From UMGS172 sp045637775 (GTDB lineage: Bacteria > Bacillota > Clostridia > Oscillospirales > Acutalibacteraceae), in NCBI GenBank assembly GCA_045637775.1, contig JAZUAC010000072.1, positions 1 through 10,316 on the forward strand: a DNA stretch of 10,316 nucleotides, in the 5' to 3' direction. A model generated the notes under the pieces. The model ran no database searches. It was not told the DNA's origin and worked only from the letters and a program-made list of their open reading frames with translations. Both the position numbers and the translations under genes were made by a program. This document shows, one piece after another, positions 1-6,625 of this stretch; the stretch's first letter is position 1, and the number at the start of each line of letters is the position of its first letter.

Positions 1-620
1 ACGACATCGGCTTCGGCGGTGTTGACCATGTTCTCGCTGCAGGTGAAGATGTAAACATCATGGTATTCGATACCGAGGTTTACTCCAATACCGGTGGTCA
101 GGCATCTAAGGCTTCTCAGGTCGGCCAGGTTGCACAGTTCGCTGCTGCAGGTAAGGCTATCTCCAAGAAGTCTCTTGCCGAGATCGCAATGTCTTACGGT
201 TATGTATACGTAGCACAGATCGCTATGGGTGCTGATCAGAACCAGACCTTGAAGGCTATCAAGGAAGCTGAAGCATACAAGGGTCCCTCTATCATCATCG
301 CTTACTCTCCCTGTGAGATGCACTCTATTAAGGGTGGTATGGTTAACTGCCAGAACGAGATGAAGAAGGCTGTTGAGTGTGGCTACTGGAATATGTTCCG
401 CTTCAACCCCGCATTGAAGGAAGAGGGCAAGAACCCCTTCACTATCGACTCCAAGCCTGCTACCGGCGACTATAAGGAGTTCATCCTCAATGAGGCTCGT
501 TATTCTTCTCTTACCCGTTCGTCCCCCGAGCGTGCAGAAGAGTTGTTCGAGAAGGCTGCTGAGAATGCAAAGGCCGCTCGTGCACACCTCGAGAAGCTCG
601 AAGAGCTCTACGGCAAATAA
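1..620 (+). CDS. nifJ: Pyruvate:ferredoxin (flavodoxin) oxidoreductase, C-terminal fragment
   Basis: This is the 3' end of a PFOR gene. The enzyme oxidises pyruvate and CoA to acetyl-CoA and CO2 and reduces ferredoxin in the cytoplasm of anaerobes. The frame is open from base 3 to the TAA at 618-620 (205 residues), with no start codon of its own, so the gene begins before the window; full-length PFORs are about 1,170-1,200 residues. The first residues, DIGFGGVDHVLAAGEDVN, and the following TEVYSNTGGQ belong to the thiamine-diphosphate/Mg-binding domain (domain VI), where the conserved Asn-Thr lies close to the cofactor. The later YSPCEMH and VNCQNEMKKAVECGYW segments are also typical of the family. 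The fragment uses CTC, CTT and TTG for leucine and never CTG, as expected for a highly expressed gene in this genome. Identity is very secure; the symbol is the common one for single-chain PFOR. Confidence 0.96.
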   Translation, partial: DIGFGGVDHVLAAGEDVNIMVFDTEVYSNTGGQASKASQVGQVAQFAAAGKAISKKSLAEIAMSYGYVYVAQIAMGADQNQTLKAIKEAEAYKGPSIIIAYSPCEMHSIKGGMVNCQNEMKKAVECGYWNMFRFNPALKEEGKNPFTIDSKPATGDYKEFILNEARYSSLTRSSPERAEELFEKAAENAKAARAHLEKLEELYGK

Positions 621-630
621 TTAAAAATTC

Positions 631-660
631 AATATTGTAGGGAAGGGGTCACCCCTCCCG
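631..660. repeat. Short GC-rich palindrome, REP-like
   Basis: Just after the PFOR stop lies an almost perfect palindrome: AGGGGT (644-649), one base, then ACCCCT (651-656), with outer GGG/CCC pairs across a one-base bulge. It lacks a T-run, and a better terminator follows 16 bases later, so it is unlikely to be the main terminator. From memory, palindromes preceded by TTGTAGGG recur between genes in Ruminococcaceae-type genomes. That recurrence cannot be shown from this window alone. Confidence 0.45.
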
Positions 661-675
661 CAGATAAAGATTTTC

Positions 676-704
676 CGCCCGTGGCACCCGCCGCGGGCGT
701 TTTT
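676..704 (+). terminator. Rho-independent terminator after PFOR
   Basis: A 9-bp stem (676-684 pairing with 691-699, one G-T wobble, almost all G/C) closes a 6-base loop and is followed directly by five T residues (700-704). It starts 55 bases after the PFOR stop and is the evident end of that transcript. Confidence 0.88.
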
Positions 705-982
705 GTCATATTGGGGTTGTTTTATTGAAAAAAAGATGCTTCGCTCATAATGACATAACAACTACAAACTCTGCTATTCTGCCGAAATCACCCGCTGTAT
801 CTCTCCTTCCGTCACGCATTCGCGTGCCACCCGCTTACTGCGGCTGTCCCCTCTGTCACTTCGTGACATCTCCCCATTTTATGGGGAGTCATCCTCGTCA
901 GAGGAAGGTTCTTTTAGCCACTCTTGTGTACGGAGGGTGATGCGACGAGGGCTTTGATTCCCCATCAATCAGTATTTGCAAT
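705..982. repeat. Non-coding, hairpin-rich intergenic repeat-like stretch
   Basis: No convincing gene lies here; the open frame at 725-940 starts at TTG without a ribosome site, and its peptide resembles no family I know. The DNA is instead built of small hairpins: CACGC/GCGTG (813-826), TGTCAC/GTGACA (854-868) and CTCCCCAT/ATGGGGAG with a 3-base loop (870-888). A wider inverted pair, CCTCGTC (893-899) and GACGAGG (944-950), lies to the right. From memory, similar 'gtcacttcgtgac ... tccccat ... atgggga' stretches are dispersed between genes in Ruminococcaceae-type genomes, where they are often miscalled as short proteins. The stretch is best read as a miniature non-coding repeat element of unknown function. 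Confidence 0.5.
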
Positions 983-1020
983 AAAAAATGAGCCGAAGTA
1001 TTTCTTTCGGCTCATTTTTT
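983..1020. terminator. Bidirectional terminator downstream of the XRE regulator
   Basis: An A-run plus GAGCCGAA (983-997) pairs with TTCGGCTC plus a T-run (1006-1020) around a short loop. Because the stem has A's on one side and T's on the other it can work on both strands. On the minus strand it ends the regulator message: the TGA stop of that gene (1012-1014) and its last two lysine codons lie inside the stem. Confidence 0.85.
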
Positions 1021-1215
1021 GCTAAATTCTTTACCTGTAATCAAATAATCTATCGAAACATTAAAATATTCCGACATTTTAACAAGCATGGCAAGACTGG
1101 GTTCACGTTTTCCGTTTTCATAGTGCGATAACGCTTCGCGAGTGATATTAAGGTCAAGAGCAACCTTCAGTTGATTAAGATTTTTGGCTTTTCTTATAGT
1201 TTTCAGCCCAATCAT
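1012..1215 (-). CDS. XRE-family helix-turn-helix transcriptional regulator (67 aa)
   Basis: This is a single-domain Cro/C1-type DNA-binding protein, almost certainly a repressor. The sequence follows the HTH_3 pattern: LKTIRKAKNLNQLKVALDL (helices 1-2), then NITREALSHYENGKREPSL with the classic recognition-helix signature SHYENGKREPS, and a conserved ending FNVSIDYLITGK. The ATG at 1213-1215 is chosen over an in-frame ATG 10 codons upstream. It is preceded at proper distance by AGAGGTGA, whereas the upstream start would fall inside the operator palindrome. The gene has no partner domain, so it probably acts as a dimer. It is transcribed away from the small gene at 1303, and the shared intergenic region holds a perfect inverted repeat, so it likely represses that gene and itself. 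The target and inducer are unknown. Confidence 0.92.
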   Translation of the reverse strand: MIGLKTIRKAKNLNQLKVALDLNITREALSHYENGKREPSLAMLVKMSEYFNVSIDYLITGKEFSKK

Positions 1216-1227
1216 GAAAATCACCTC

Positions 1228-1256
1228 TTGACAATAGTGTAACAAAATGTTACACT
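1228..1256 (+). promoter_or_regulatory. SigA-type promoter for the small gene at 1303
   Basis: TTGACA (1228-1233) and TACACT (1251-1256) are separated by exactly 17 bases. Transcription would start near 1263, about 40 bases before the ATG at 1303. The operator palindrome fills the spacer and covers the -10 box. TACACT also occurs on the opposite strand within the same palindrome (complement of 1236-1241), which could serve as the -10 of the regulator gene with a very short leader. Confidence 0.7.
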
Positions 1257-1277
1257 ATTTATGTTACGTTTTGTTAC
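1233..1277. promoter_or_regulatory. Probable repressor operator: perfect 12-bp inverted repeat plus two extra half-sites
   Basis: AATAGTGTAACA (1233-1244) and TGTTACACTATT (1248-1259) are perfect inverted copies separated by AAA. The core TGTTAC recurs twice more in direct orientation at 1262-1267 and 1272-1277. The palindrome sits between the -35 and -10 boxes of the plus-strand promoter and just upstream of the regulator's ribosome site, the usual place for a self-regulating XRE repressor to bind. Binding by the neighbouring regulator is an inference. Confidence 0.75.
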
Positions 1278-1302
1278 ACCACGTGAGAGGTGAGCAAGTT
1301 AC

Positions 1303-1494
1303 ATGGCAAGAGTATCGGTTGATGTATATAAAAGCTCGGCTCTTGCAACAATTGTTTCGGCTTTTTGGTTCAATTATGATGTTTGTAAAGAAGTGTATAG
1401 TGGTAATCCATGTAAACGCACCTTGAAGTTGATTGGTAAATACAATAGAGTTGTGTATGAGAAAACAACTGAAACAAGTGCTAATCGCAAGTAA
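1303..1494 (+). CDS. Small protein of unknown function (63 aa), divergent from the XRE regulator
   Basis: I do not recognise this protein. It has 63 residues with a hydrophobic/aromatic central stretch (LATIVSAFWFNYDV, about residues 14-27), two cysteines and a basic C-terminal half ending TSANRK. There is no signal peptide, clear transmembrane helix or known motif. The ATG is the only usable start, because an in-frame TGA lies at 1291-1293; the ribosome site AGAGGTGAG (1286-1294) sits somewhat far upstream. The gene has its own strong promoter overlapped by the operator palindrome, so expression is probably held off by the divergent repressor. That arrangement recalls regulator/small-effector pairs and some phage-derived or toxin-antitoxin modules, but nothing in the sequence proves any of these. 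The gene is likely real because of the promoter/operator design. Confidence 0.6.
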   Translation: MARVSVDVYKSSALATIVSAFWFNYDVCKEVYSGNPCKRTLKLIGKYNRVVYEKTTETSANRK

Positions 1495-1528
1495 AAGGCA
1501 GTTTATACTTCAAAAGGAGAAAACTTTA

Positions 1529-1895
1529 ATGAAAGCTGAGTTAGTCGACTTTATTTTAACCGTAGAGTATGTTTTACTGAGTACGGAAATGTAAAGTGAG
1601 TATTGTTGAATCTTCAAAGCAGGAACTGGCAGATAATTTAAAGGATGCACTAATTGAAGCTTATGAGAGAAACACCGGCGAAAAAGTTGGCACTTCTGAT
1701 ATGCAAAAGATTGAAGAACTATTGTTTTTTAATGAGCTGGATTTTCAAGACGAGTGCAGATATAAGGTTGAAGACGACAAACTGGTGATAATTAACGAAG
1801 ATGGCGAAGAATCCGAAGTGGAGTTTCCTGTCACCGAAGATGAGCTTGTTGTTAAGGGCAGAATCGATACTGTTTTGAAGTTCTATAGAAAATAA
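1529..1895 (+). pseudogene. Degraded, 5'-truncated copy of the neighbouring lipoprotein gene (two frameshifts)
   Basis: This stretch is homologous to residues 105-223 of the lipoprotein encoded at 2073-2744. The clean part is the GTG-started frame 1596-1895 (99 codons), where IEAYERNTGEK matches IEAYEENTGEK and the ending VLKFYRK matches ITIEFDRK. Upstream the match continues in two other frames. A 21-codon frame from ATG 1529 (ribosome site AAAGGAGA) carries AELVDFILTVEY, and then at 1573-1593 a third frame reads FTEYGNV, matching FTKDGKV. Restoring one base in the TTTT run near 1571-1575 and one in the AAA run near 1593-1595 gives a gap-free alignment with the paralog. The lipoprotein signal and acidic linker are absent. 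It is either a decayed tandem duplicate or, since both lesions sit at short homopolymers, an intact shortened gene hit by sequence errors. It would be cotranscribed with the 1303 gene. Confidence 0.75.
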
Positions 1896-1948
1896 AATGG
1901 TTATTTGATCCTTTACAAAAATAAGGATGTTGGTTAGGTTCAAAACGC

Positions 1949-1977
1949 TTGACAAATGAAGTATATATTGTTAGAAT
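1949..1977 (+). promoter_or_regulatory. SigA-type promoter for the lipoprotein gene at 2073
   Basis: TTGACA (1949-1954) and TAGAAT (1972-1977) have a 17-base spacer. The predicted start near 1984 leaves a leader of about 90 bases. The leader contains one small hairpin (AAGCC/GGCTT, 2028-2041) before the ribosome site AGAGGA. Confidence 0.78.
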
Positions 1978-2072
1978 ATCAATTGTGATGTAACGGGATA
2001 GTTGTATTATGTGTTGGTTGGTATCACAAGCCGATAGGCTTTGATAATATTTTTTGAAAAGAGGAAACAAAA

Positions 2073-2744
2073 ATGAAAAAATTATTAGCATTGTTATTGT
2101 GTCTCTTGATGTGCTTCTCGCTCATGTTCGGTATGACTGCTTGCGGCGACGAAGAAAAGGATGATAAGGACGACAAGTCTACATCTTCGGTTGAAGATAA
2201 GGACGGAGACGACAAGGACAAAGACAAGGACGAAGACAAGGATTCCGACAAGGACGACGATGAGGATACCGACCTTTCTGATGAAGAACTCCTTGTTGGT
2301 AAGTGGGAAGCTGAATTTGACGCTGCTACAATGGGAATGGACATGAACGAATTGTTGGCAGAATTGCCTGAAGAACTTCAGGGTGCCAAGTTGCCTGTTC
2401 TTAAAGTTAAAATGGGCTATGAATTTACCAAGGACGGAAAAGTTATATGCACGTTAGATGCCAGCTCTTTTAAAAAGTGGGCTAAAGATGCAGTTGATGC
2501 AATGATCGAGGCTTATGAAGAAAATACCGGTGAAAAGGCAACCGCTGAGGAACGCGAGTACCTTGAGGAAATGCTCTCCGAGGTTGATTTTGGTGATGAG
2601 ACGTTCGAGAGTACATACACTGTCGAAGGCGACAAGATCGTTATTGGAGAAGGCGACGAAGCTAGCGAGCTTGAATTCGAGGTAAGCAAGAATAAGCTTA
2701 CTCTTACATCCGAAGGAATAACCATAGAATTTGACAGAAAATAA
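2073..2744 (+). CDS. Putative lipoprotein with acidic linker and lipocalin-like domain (223 aa)
   Basis: A secreted, membrane-anchored protein of unknown function. Residues 1-20 form a lipoprotein signal peptide (MKK followed by a Leu/Met/Cys-rich core), and the lipobox MTAC places the acylated cysteine at position 24. Residues 25-69 are a low-complexity linker of Asp, Glu and Lys. From about residue 70 comes a compact domain beginning LLVGKWEAEF. Its strand-like segments KMGYEFTKDGKVICTL, ESTYTVEGDKIVIG and SKNKLTLTSEGITIEFDRK are separated by a helical, Glu-rich insert (about 131-165). This 'VGKW ... F-x-x-DGK ... Y-x-V-x-GDKI' pattern is common in small lipocalin-like proteins of gut Clostridia. 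The ATG follows AGAGGAAACAAAA and has its own promoter and terminator, so it is a single-gene unit. A broken paralog lies just upstream. Confidence 0.85.
   Translation: MKKLLALLLCLLMCFSLMFGMTACGDEEKDDKDDKSTSSVEDKDGDDKDKDKDEDKDSDKDDDEDTDLSDEELLVGKWEAEFDAATMGMDMNELLAELPEELQGAKLPVLKVKMGYEFTKDGKVICTLDASSFKKWAKDAVDAMIEAYEENTGEKATAEEREYLEEMLSEVDFGDETFESTYTVEGDKIVIGEGDEASELEFEVSKNKLTLTSEGITIEFDRK
2157..2274 (+). repeat. GAC-AAG-rich codon repeat encoding the acidic linker
   Basis: Imperfect hexamer repeats of GACAAG/GATAAG/GACGAA units encode the Asp-Lys-Glu linker of the lipoprotein. Such repeats can change length by replication slippage without changing frame. On the opposite strand they create a long serine-rich open frame (2024-2344) that is not a gene. 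Confidence 0.7.
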
Positions 2745-2752
2745 TCAAACAT

Positions 2753-2784
2753 AAAAAACGGCATCGAAAGATGCCGTTTTTTTT
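2753..2784. terminator. Bidirectional terminator between convergent genes
   Basis: AAAAAACGGCATC (2753-2765) pairs perfectly with GATGCCGTTTTTT (2770-2782) around a GAAA tetraloop, with T's extending to 2784. It lies 9 bases after the lipoprotein stop and 11 bases from the stop of the convergent minus-strand gene, so it can end both transcripts. Confidence 0.92.
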
Positions 2785-2794
2785 ATACTTAAAA

Positions 2795-3697
2795 TCAAAG
2801 AAACTTTTCGTCCTGCATCCAGAAAAGGCCGATACCTAAATGAGGCACCTTGTTTTCCTTGATAGCCTTTATATAAGCACGGCGTAAGGAATTGTCGGCA
2901 GGAAGTTTGTCGGGATCGCTGCAATCGGAGGTGTTGAAAACTCTCCAAAAATCATTTTCAACCGTTTTCTCATAAGGAGTGATGTAAAAGAAGTTCATAA
3001 ACTTCAAAATATTACTGTCGGGCTTGAGCATCTCGCGGTGCTCGGGTGCAATAAGCCACGAGCCTGTGCGGAAGGGCACAATACCATCCTTGAATGCAGG
3101 CGCAAAGAACTTGCTTGCCATAATGAAGGACTCACGAACATCATCTTCCTTCAAGGGACCAAGTGCCGGAATGTGGATTCCCACAAAACGGTCACCAACC
3201 TGCAAATTTTTGTAAGGACTGGGGGTCTCGGCTTGGCAGAGGTTTATCTCAAACTGCAAACGACCCAAAGCAAAACGGGTGAGGTTGAAAAATCTGCCGA
3301 ACCAATCGGTAACAAAGGTGCCCCAAACGCCTCTCACATCGTAAGATTCATGAAGCTTTGCCTTAAAATCAAGGCAAGAGTCATGCCAGATTTGAAGGTC
3401 GATATTGCGCTCAATGTAACGCGCCTTCATGTGCTTTGACATAAGTATTAGGAAAACCAAATCAACCGTTTCTTGACGAATTCCCGTAGCCTCGGCAACC
3501 GCAGGCAATTTCTTTATCCAATAGCCGTAATCAAACCAAAGGTCGGATTCATAGGTTCTTAAAATATCCTCAAAAATTTCGGCCGCAATACCATTTTCAT
3601 AAATCTTGACACAAGCGTCCTTCAAAACGGTTTGTGCGTCTTCGGGGTACTCAAATTCTTTGACAAAATTCTCAAGATACTGAATGCGTTTTTCCAT
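2795..3697 (-). CDS. Acyltransferase-domain protein, GNAT-like C-terminal type (300 aa)
   Basis: A cytoplasmic protein of the kind usually annotated 'acyltransferase domain-containing protein' in Clostridia. It appears to combine an N-terminal helical domain (about 1-125, NAT_N-like) with a GNAT-like C-terminal domain. Family-typical stretches are RFALGRLQFEIN (141-152), VGIHIPALGPLKEDDVRESF (172-191), TGSWLIAPEHREML (211-224) and SNILKFMNFFYI (228-239). The acyl donor and the acceptor are unknown, and no catalytic residue can be named from sequence alone. ATG 3695-3697 is chosen because AGGTGGG lies six bases before it on the minus strand. The longer frame to 3730 would start inside the -10 box. 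It is transcribed alone, divergent from the flavoprotein operon. Family recognition is from memory of conserved segments, without a profile search. Confidence 0.72.
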   Translation of the reverse strand: MEKRIQYLENFVKEFEYPEDAQTVLKDACVKIYENGIAAEIFEDILRTYESDLWFDYGYWIKKLPAVAEATGIRQETVDLVFLILMSKHMKARYIERNIDLQIWHDSCLDFKAKLHESYDVRGVWGTFVTDWFGRFFNLTRFALGRLQFEINLCQAETPSPYKNLQVGDRFVGIHIPALGPLKEDDVRESFIMASKFFAPAFKDGIVPFRTGSWLIAPEHREMLKPDSNILKFMNFFYITPYEKTVENDFWRVFNTSDCSDPDKLPADNSLRRAYIKAIKENKVPHLGIGLFWMQDEKFL

Positions 3698-3725
3698 TTT
3701 TATCCCACCTAAACTTGTTTTTTTT

Positions 3726-3755
3726 ATCATACACTCGTTTTACACCTAAAGTCAA
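3726..3755 (-). promoter_or_regulatory. SigA-type promoter for the acyltransferase-domain gene
   Basis: On the minus strand TTGACT (complement of 3750-3755) and TATGAT (complement of 3726-3731) are 18 bases apart. Transcription would start near 3719, about 20 bases before the ATG, which supports the shorter start of the gene. Confidence 0.7.
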
Positions 3756-3772
3756 TAAAATTCTCAAAAAAA

Positions 3773-3801
3773 TTGACGGTGTTTAAAATTTGTGGTATAC
3801 T
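3773..3801 (+). promoter_or_regulatory. SigA-type promoter for the flavoprotein operon
   Basis: TTGACG (3773-3778) and TATACT (3796-3801) have a 17-base spacer. The expected start is near 3808, leaving a leader of about 25 bases with the ribosome site GGAGG (3821-3825). It lies back to back with the minus-strand promoter, with the two -35 boxes 17 bp apart. Confidence 0.82.
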
Positions 3802-3832
3802 TTTAAAAACAAATTCCCTCGGAGGTTTTAAA

Positions 3833-5044
3833 ATGACCGATTGTTTGATAATCGGCGGTGGCGCGGCAGGTCTTGCGCTTTCCGTTATGCTGAAAACCGA
3901 ATCACCCGAAATTTCGGTAAAACTGCTTGAAAAGGCTGACCGCGTGGGCAAAAAGCTTGCCACAACGGGTAACGGTCGATGCAATATTACCAATTCACAG
4001 CTTTCCCCCGAAAGATACCACGGTGACCGCGAATTTGCCGCAGAAATATTGCAGAACTTTGATTTTGAAGCTCAAAAAAAGTTTTTTAGCGACATAGGTG
4101 TGCTGTTTTGTGAGGAAGATGACGGCAAATGCTATCCGAAATCCTTGCAGGCAACCTCGGTGGTAGATGCTTTGCGCTTCAAGGCCGAGGAATTGGGTGT
4201 TGAAACCCTGCTCAACACCACTGTTAAAGACGTAAAAAAAGAGGATGGCGGATTTTCGGTTATATGCACCGATAAAACGCTTAAAAGTAAAACGGTTGTT
4301 GTTGCGGTTGGCGGTCAGGCAGGCGGAAAATTAGGCTCGGCAGATGGATATTCCATACTCAAATCAATGGGTCACAAGATTGAAAAGGTGTTTCCGTCGG
4401 TCGTGCAGTTAAAGACCGACACCTCATTTGTCCGTCAGCTTAAAGGTATAAAAATCGATGCCATGGTTACGGCCAAGTCCGATTCAGGATTCCGTCAAGA
4501 GTTTGGTGAGGTGCTTTTCTGTGATTATGGTCTTTCGGGTCCGCCTATTTTGCAGGTGTCCCGACTTTTTGAGGGCAATAACATGACGGTAAGTCTTGAC
4601 ATAGTGCCCGATATGAGTGAAAACGACATAAAAACAGAGCTTGCAAAGCGTATGGCCACCTTTGCCGACCGACCCTTGACCGAATTGTTTACGGGATTTT
4701 TGCACAAGCGTTTGGGTCAGGTGGTTTTGAAATACGCTGGCATTGATGTGAACTTACCCTGCAAAAGCTTGACCGAAAAACAGATTGATAAAATTGCCAA
4801 AACAGTGAAATCGTTTACTTTCAAGGTTTTGGGGAACTTAGGGCTCGAAAATGCACAGGTAACGGCAGGCGGTGCCCAGTGTGCACAGTTTTTCACCTCT
4901 TGTATGTCTAAAAAGGCCAAAGGTCTGTTCGCGATTGGCGAGGTTTTGAATGTTGACGGTGATTGCGGCGGATTCAATCTTGCATTTGCCTGGGCTTCTG
5001 CCAACGCGGCAACCAACGGTATAAAGGAATTTTTAAACAAATGA
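3833..5044 (+). CDS. NAD(P)/FAD-dependent oxidoreductase, HI0933/YhiN/BaiN family (403 aa)
   Basis: A soluble flavoprotein of the HI0933-like family (about 400 residues, full length here). The N-terminal Rossmann motif GGGAAG (8-13) binds the FAD ADP moiety. It is followed by the family signature VGKKLATTGNGRCNITN (38-54) and ends with GLFAIGEVLNVDGDCGGFNLAFAWASANAA, the C-terminal FAD contact. Members are annotated as aminoacetone oxidase-like or as BaiN, which has been reported to act on bile-acid intermediates in Clostridium scindens. The substrate here cannot be told, and no other bai genes are present, so a bile-acid role is not supported. The start is ATG 3833 after GGAGG; the frame is open further upstream but that extension overlaps the promoter. 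It is the first gene of the operon and overlaps the next by ATGA. Confidence 0.92.
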   Translation: MTDCLIIGGGAAGLALSVMLKTESPEISVKLLEKADRVGKKLATTGNGRCNITNSQLSPERYHGDREFAAEILQNFDFEAQKKFFSDIGVLFCEEDDGKCYPKSLQATSVVDALRFKAEELGVETLLNTTVKDVKKEDGGFSVICTDKTLKSKTVVVAVGGQAGGKLGSADGYSILKSMGHKIEKVFPSVVQLKTDTSFVRQLKGIKIDAMVTAKSDSGFRQEFGEVLFCDYGLSGPPILQVSRLFEGNNMTVSLDIVPDMSENDIKTELAKRMATFADRPLTELFTGFLHKRLGQVVLKYAGIDVNLPCKSLTEKQIDKIAKTVKSFTFKVLGNLGLENAQVTAGGAQCAQFFTSCMSKKAKGLFAIGEVLNVDGDCGGFNLAFAWASANAATNGIKEFLNK

Positions 5045-6615
5045 TAATTATACGAAATATAAAAATGCCTCTCGACACCGATTTTAACAACCTTAAATCG
5101 GTTATAGTAGGCAAATTCAACATAAACTCTCGGTCGGTAAGGCTTCACAAAAAGGCGGTCGACGCACGCAAAAAAGACAATATTGTGTTTAACTGTGCCG
5201 TTTTAGTGGAAACCGAAAACGATACGGCGGTTTTGAAAAAGCTTAAAAAATATGATGCCGAAATATATTTTGAAAAGCAGTATATTTTTCCTACCGTTTC
5301 AAAGCAATGCATCCGACCCGTTGTGGTAGGCTTTGGCCCTTGCGGTATGTTTGCTGCATTAAGCCTTGCAAAAGCGGGTCTTTGTCCCATTGTTCTTGAA
5401 CGAGGATACGATGTTGACCGCAGAATGCTTGATGTTGAGCACTTTTTTGCCACCAACCAACTCGACGAAAACTCCAACATTCAGTTTGGTGAAGGCGGTG
5501 CAGGAACCTTTTCGGACGGCAAGCTCAATACAGGCATTAAAGATCCAAGAATAGCCATTGTTTTAAAAACCTTTGCCGACCACGGTGCAGGCGAAAAGAT
5601 ACTTTACGACTCCAAGCCTCATATCGGCACCGATGTGTTGGTCAATGTTGTAAAATCTATCCGTCAGGAGATAATCTCCCTCGGTGGCGAGGTGCTTTTC
5701 GGTCATAAACTGACCGATGTTGTTGTGAAGAACGGCAAGGTTTGTTCGGTGACGGTCGAATGTCCCGAGGGTGTCAAGGAAATTGCTTGCGAGAATCTTT
5801 TGTTGTGTGTCGGTCACTCGGCAAGAGATACCTTTGAAATGCTTAAAGCAAAAGGTGTTGAAATGCAGCCCAAGCCCTTTGCCGTGGGTGCTCGAATTGA
5901 GCATTTGCAAAGTGTTATCGACCGTTCGCAGTACGGCAACTTTGCAGGGCATCCTGCTTTGGGTGCCGCCGATTACCGTTTGGCAGAGCATCTGCAAAAC
6001 GGTCGCGGTGTTTTCACCTTTTGTATGTGTCCCGGTGGTGAGGTGGTCAACGCCTCGAGCGAAAAGGGCAGAATTGCCGTAAACGGCATGAGCTACAATG
6101 CCCGAAATGGGGAAAATGCAAACTCGGCAGTGCTTGTTGGCGTTGAAACAACCGATTATTATAAAAACGATGTGCTGGACGGAATGTATTTCCAAAGAGA
6201 AATCGAAGAAAAGGCATACATTGTCGGAAAAGGTCTGCCCGTTTCGGAGAATTTAGGTTCGTTTTTAGGTCAGAGTACCTCAAACGGTTCGGTTACACCG
6301 ACCGTTAAGACGGGTGTGACCTTTGGCAAGATAACCGAAGTGTTACCGCAGTTTGTTACCGATTCTTTAAAAGAGGGCATCCTTCTTTTTGACCGAAAGC
6401 TTCATGGTTTTGCCGACCCGTCGGCAGTTTTGACCGCTCCCGAAACACGAAGCTCGTCACCCGTTAGGATAGTTCGTGATGAGCAAGGTCTTGGCTCGAT
6501 AGAAGGGTTTTATCCCTGCGGAGAGGGTGCAGGATATGCAGGCGGAATAACCTCGGCGGCGGTTGACGGACTCAAAACCGCCGAAAAACTTATACAGGCA
6601 ATAAACGAAAACTGA
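5041..6615 (+). CDS. FAD-dependent dehydrogenase, COG2509 type (524 aa)
   Basis: A second flavoprotein of an uncharacterised but widespread family. Residues 1-85 form a small alpha/beta N-terminal domain typical of the family. The FAD Rossmann motif GFGPCG is at 97-102, with E120-R121 at the end of the second strand where the ribose would bind. A family hallmark, NIQFGEGGAGTFSDGKL (146-162), and KPHIGTD follow. The C-terminus has GFYPCGEGAGYAGGITSAA, the usual last FAD contact. The substrate is unknown. The ATG at 5041 overlaps the TGA of the upstream flavoprotein gene (ATGA) and lacks its own clear ribosome site, so translation is probably coupled and the two products made in step. The longer frame back to 4963 lies inside the upstream gene and is rejected as a start. 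Confidence 0.9.
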   Translation: MIIIRNIKMPLDTDFNNLKSVIVGKFNINSRSVRLHKKAVDARKKDNIVFNCAVLVETENDTAVLKKLKKYDAEIYFEKQYIFPTVSKQCIRPVVVGFGPCGMFAALSLAKAGLCPIVLERGYDVDRRMLDVEHFFATNQLDENSNIQFGEGGAGTFSDGKLNTGIKDPRIAIVLKTFADHGAGEKILYDSKPHIGTDVLVNVVKSIRQEIISLGGEVLFGHKLTDVVVKNGKVCSVTVECPEGVKEIACENLLLCVGHSARDTFEMLKAKGVEMQPKPFAVGARIEHLQSVIDRSQYGNFAGHPALGAADYRLAEHLQNGRGVFTFCMCPGGEVVNASSEKGRIAVNGMSYNARNGENANSAVLVGVETTDYYKNDVLDGMYFQREIEEKAYIVGKGLPVSENLGSFLGQSTSNGSVTPTVKTGVTFGKITEVLPQFVTDSLKEGILLFDRKLHGFADPSAVLTAPETRSSSPVRIVRDEQGLGSIEGFYPCGEGAGYAGGITSAAVDGLKTAEKLIQAINEN

Positions 6616-6625
6616 GGTGCAAAAA

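Noticed and set aside
725..940. Open frame of 71 codons in the palindrome-rich region
   Set aside because: It starts at TTG without a ribosome site, its peptide is made of translated hairpin repeats, and it has no domain-like features. It is the type of frame often miscalled in dispersed repeats.
1012..1494. Classical toxin-antitoxin module
   Set aside because: The two genes are divergent rather than in one operon, and the 63-residue protein has no known toxin motif. It is kept only as a possibility in the findings.
2028..2054. Attenuator or riboswitch in the lipoprotein leader
   Set aside because: One 5-bp hairpin with a nearby T-run does not match any known riboswitch layout and could arise by chance in a 90-base leader.
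2024..2344. Serine-rich 106-residue minus-strand frame
   Set aside because: It is the antisense reading of the GAC-AAG repeat coding for the acidic linker; the plus-strand gene has signal peptide, promoter and terminator.
3833..5044. Bile-acid 7-alpha-dehydroxylation (baiN) function for the first flavoprotein
   Set aside because: Only family-level similarity is visible and no other bai genes are nearby; the HI0933 family is widespread in bacteria without that pathway.
5563..6195. 210-residue minus-strand frame within the COG2509 gene
   Set aside because: It is the reverse shadow of a clearly conserved flavoprotein gene; no start signal or recognisable motif.
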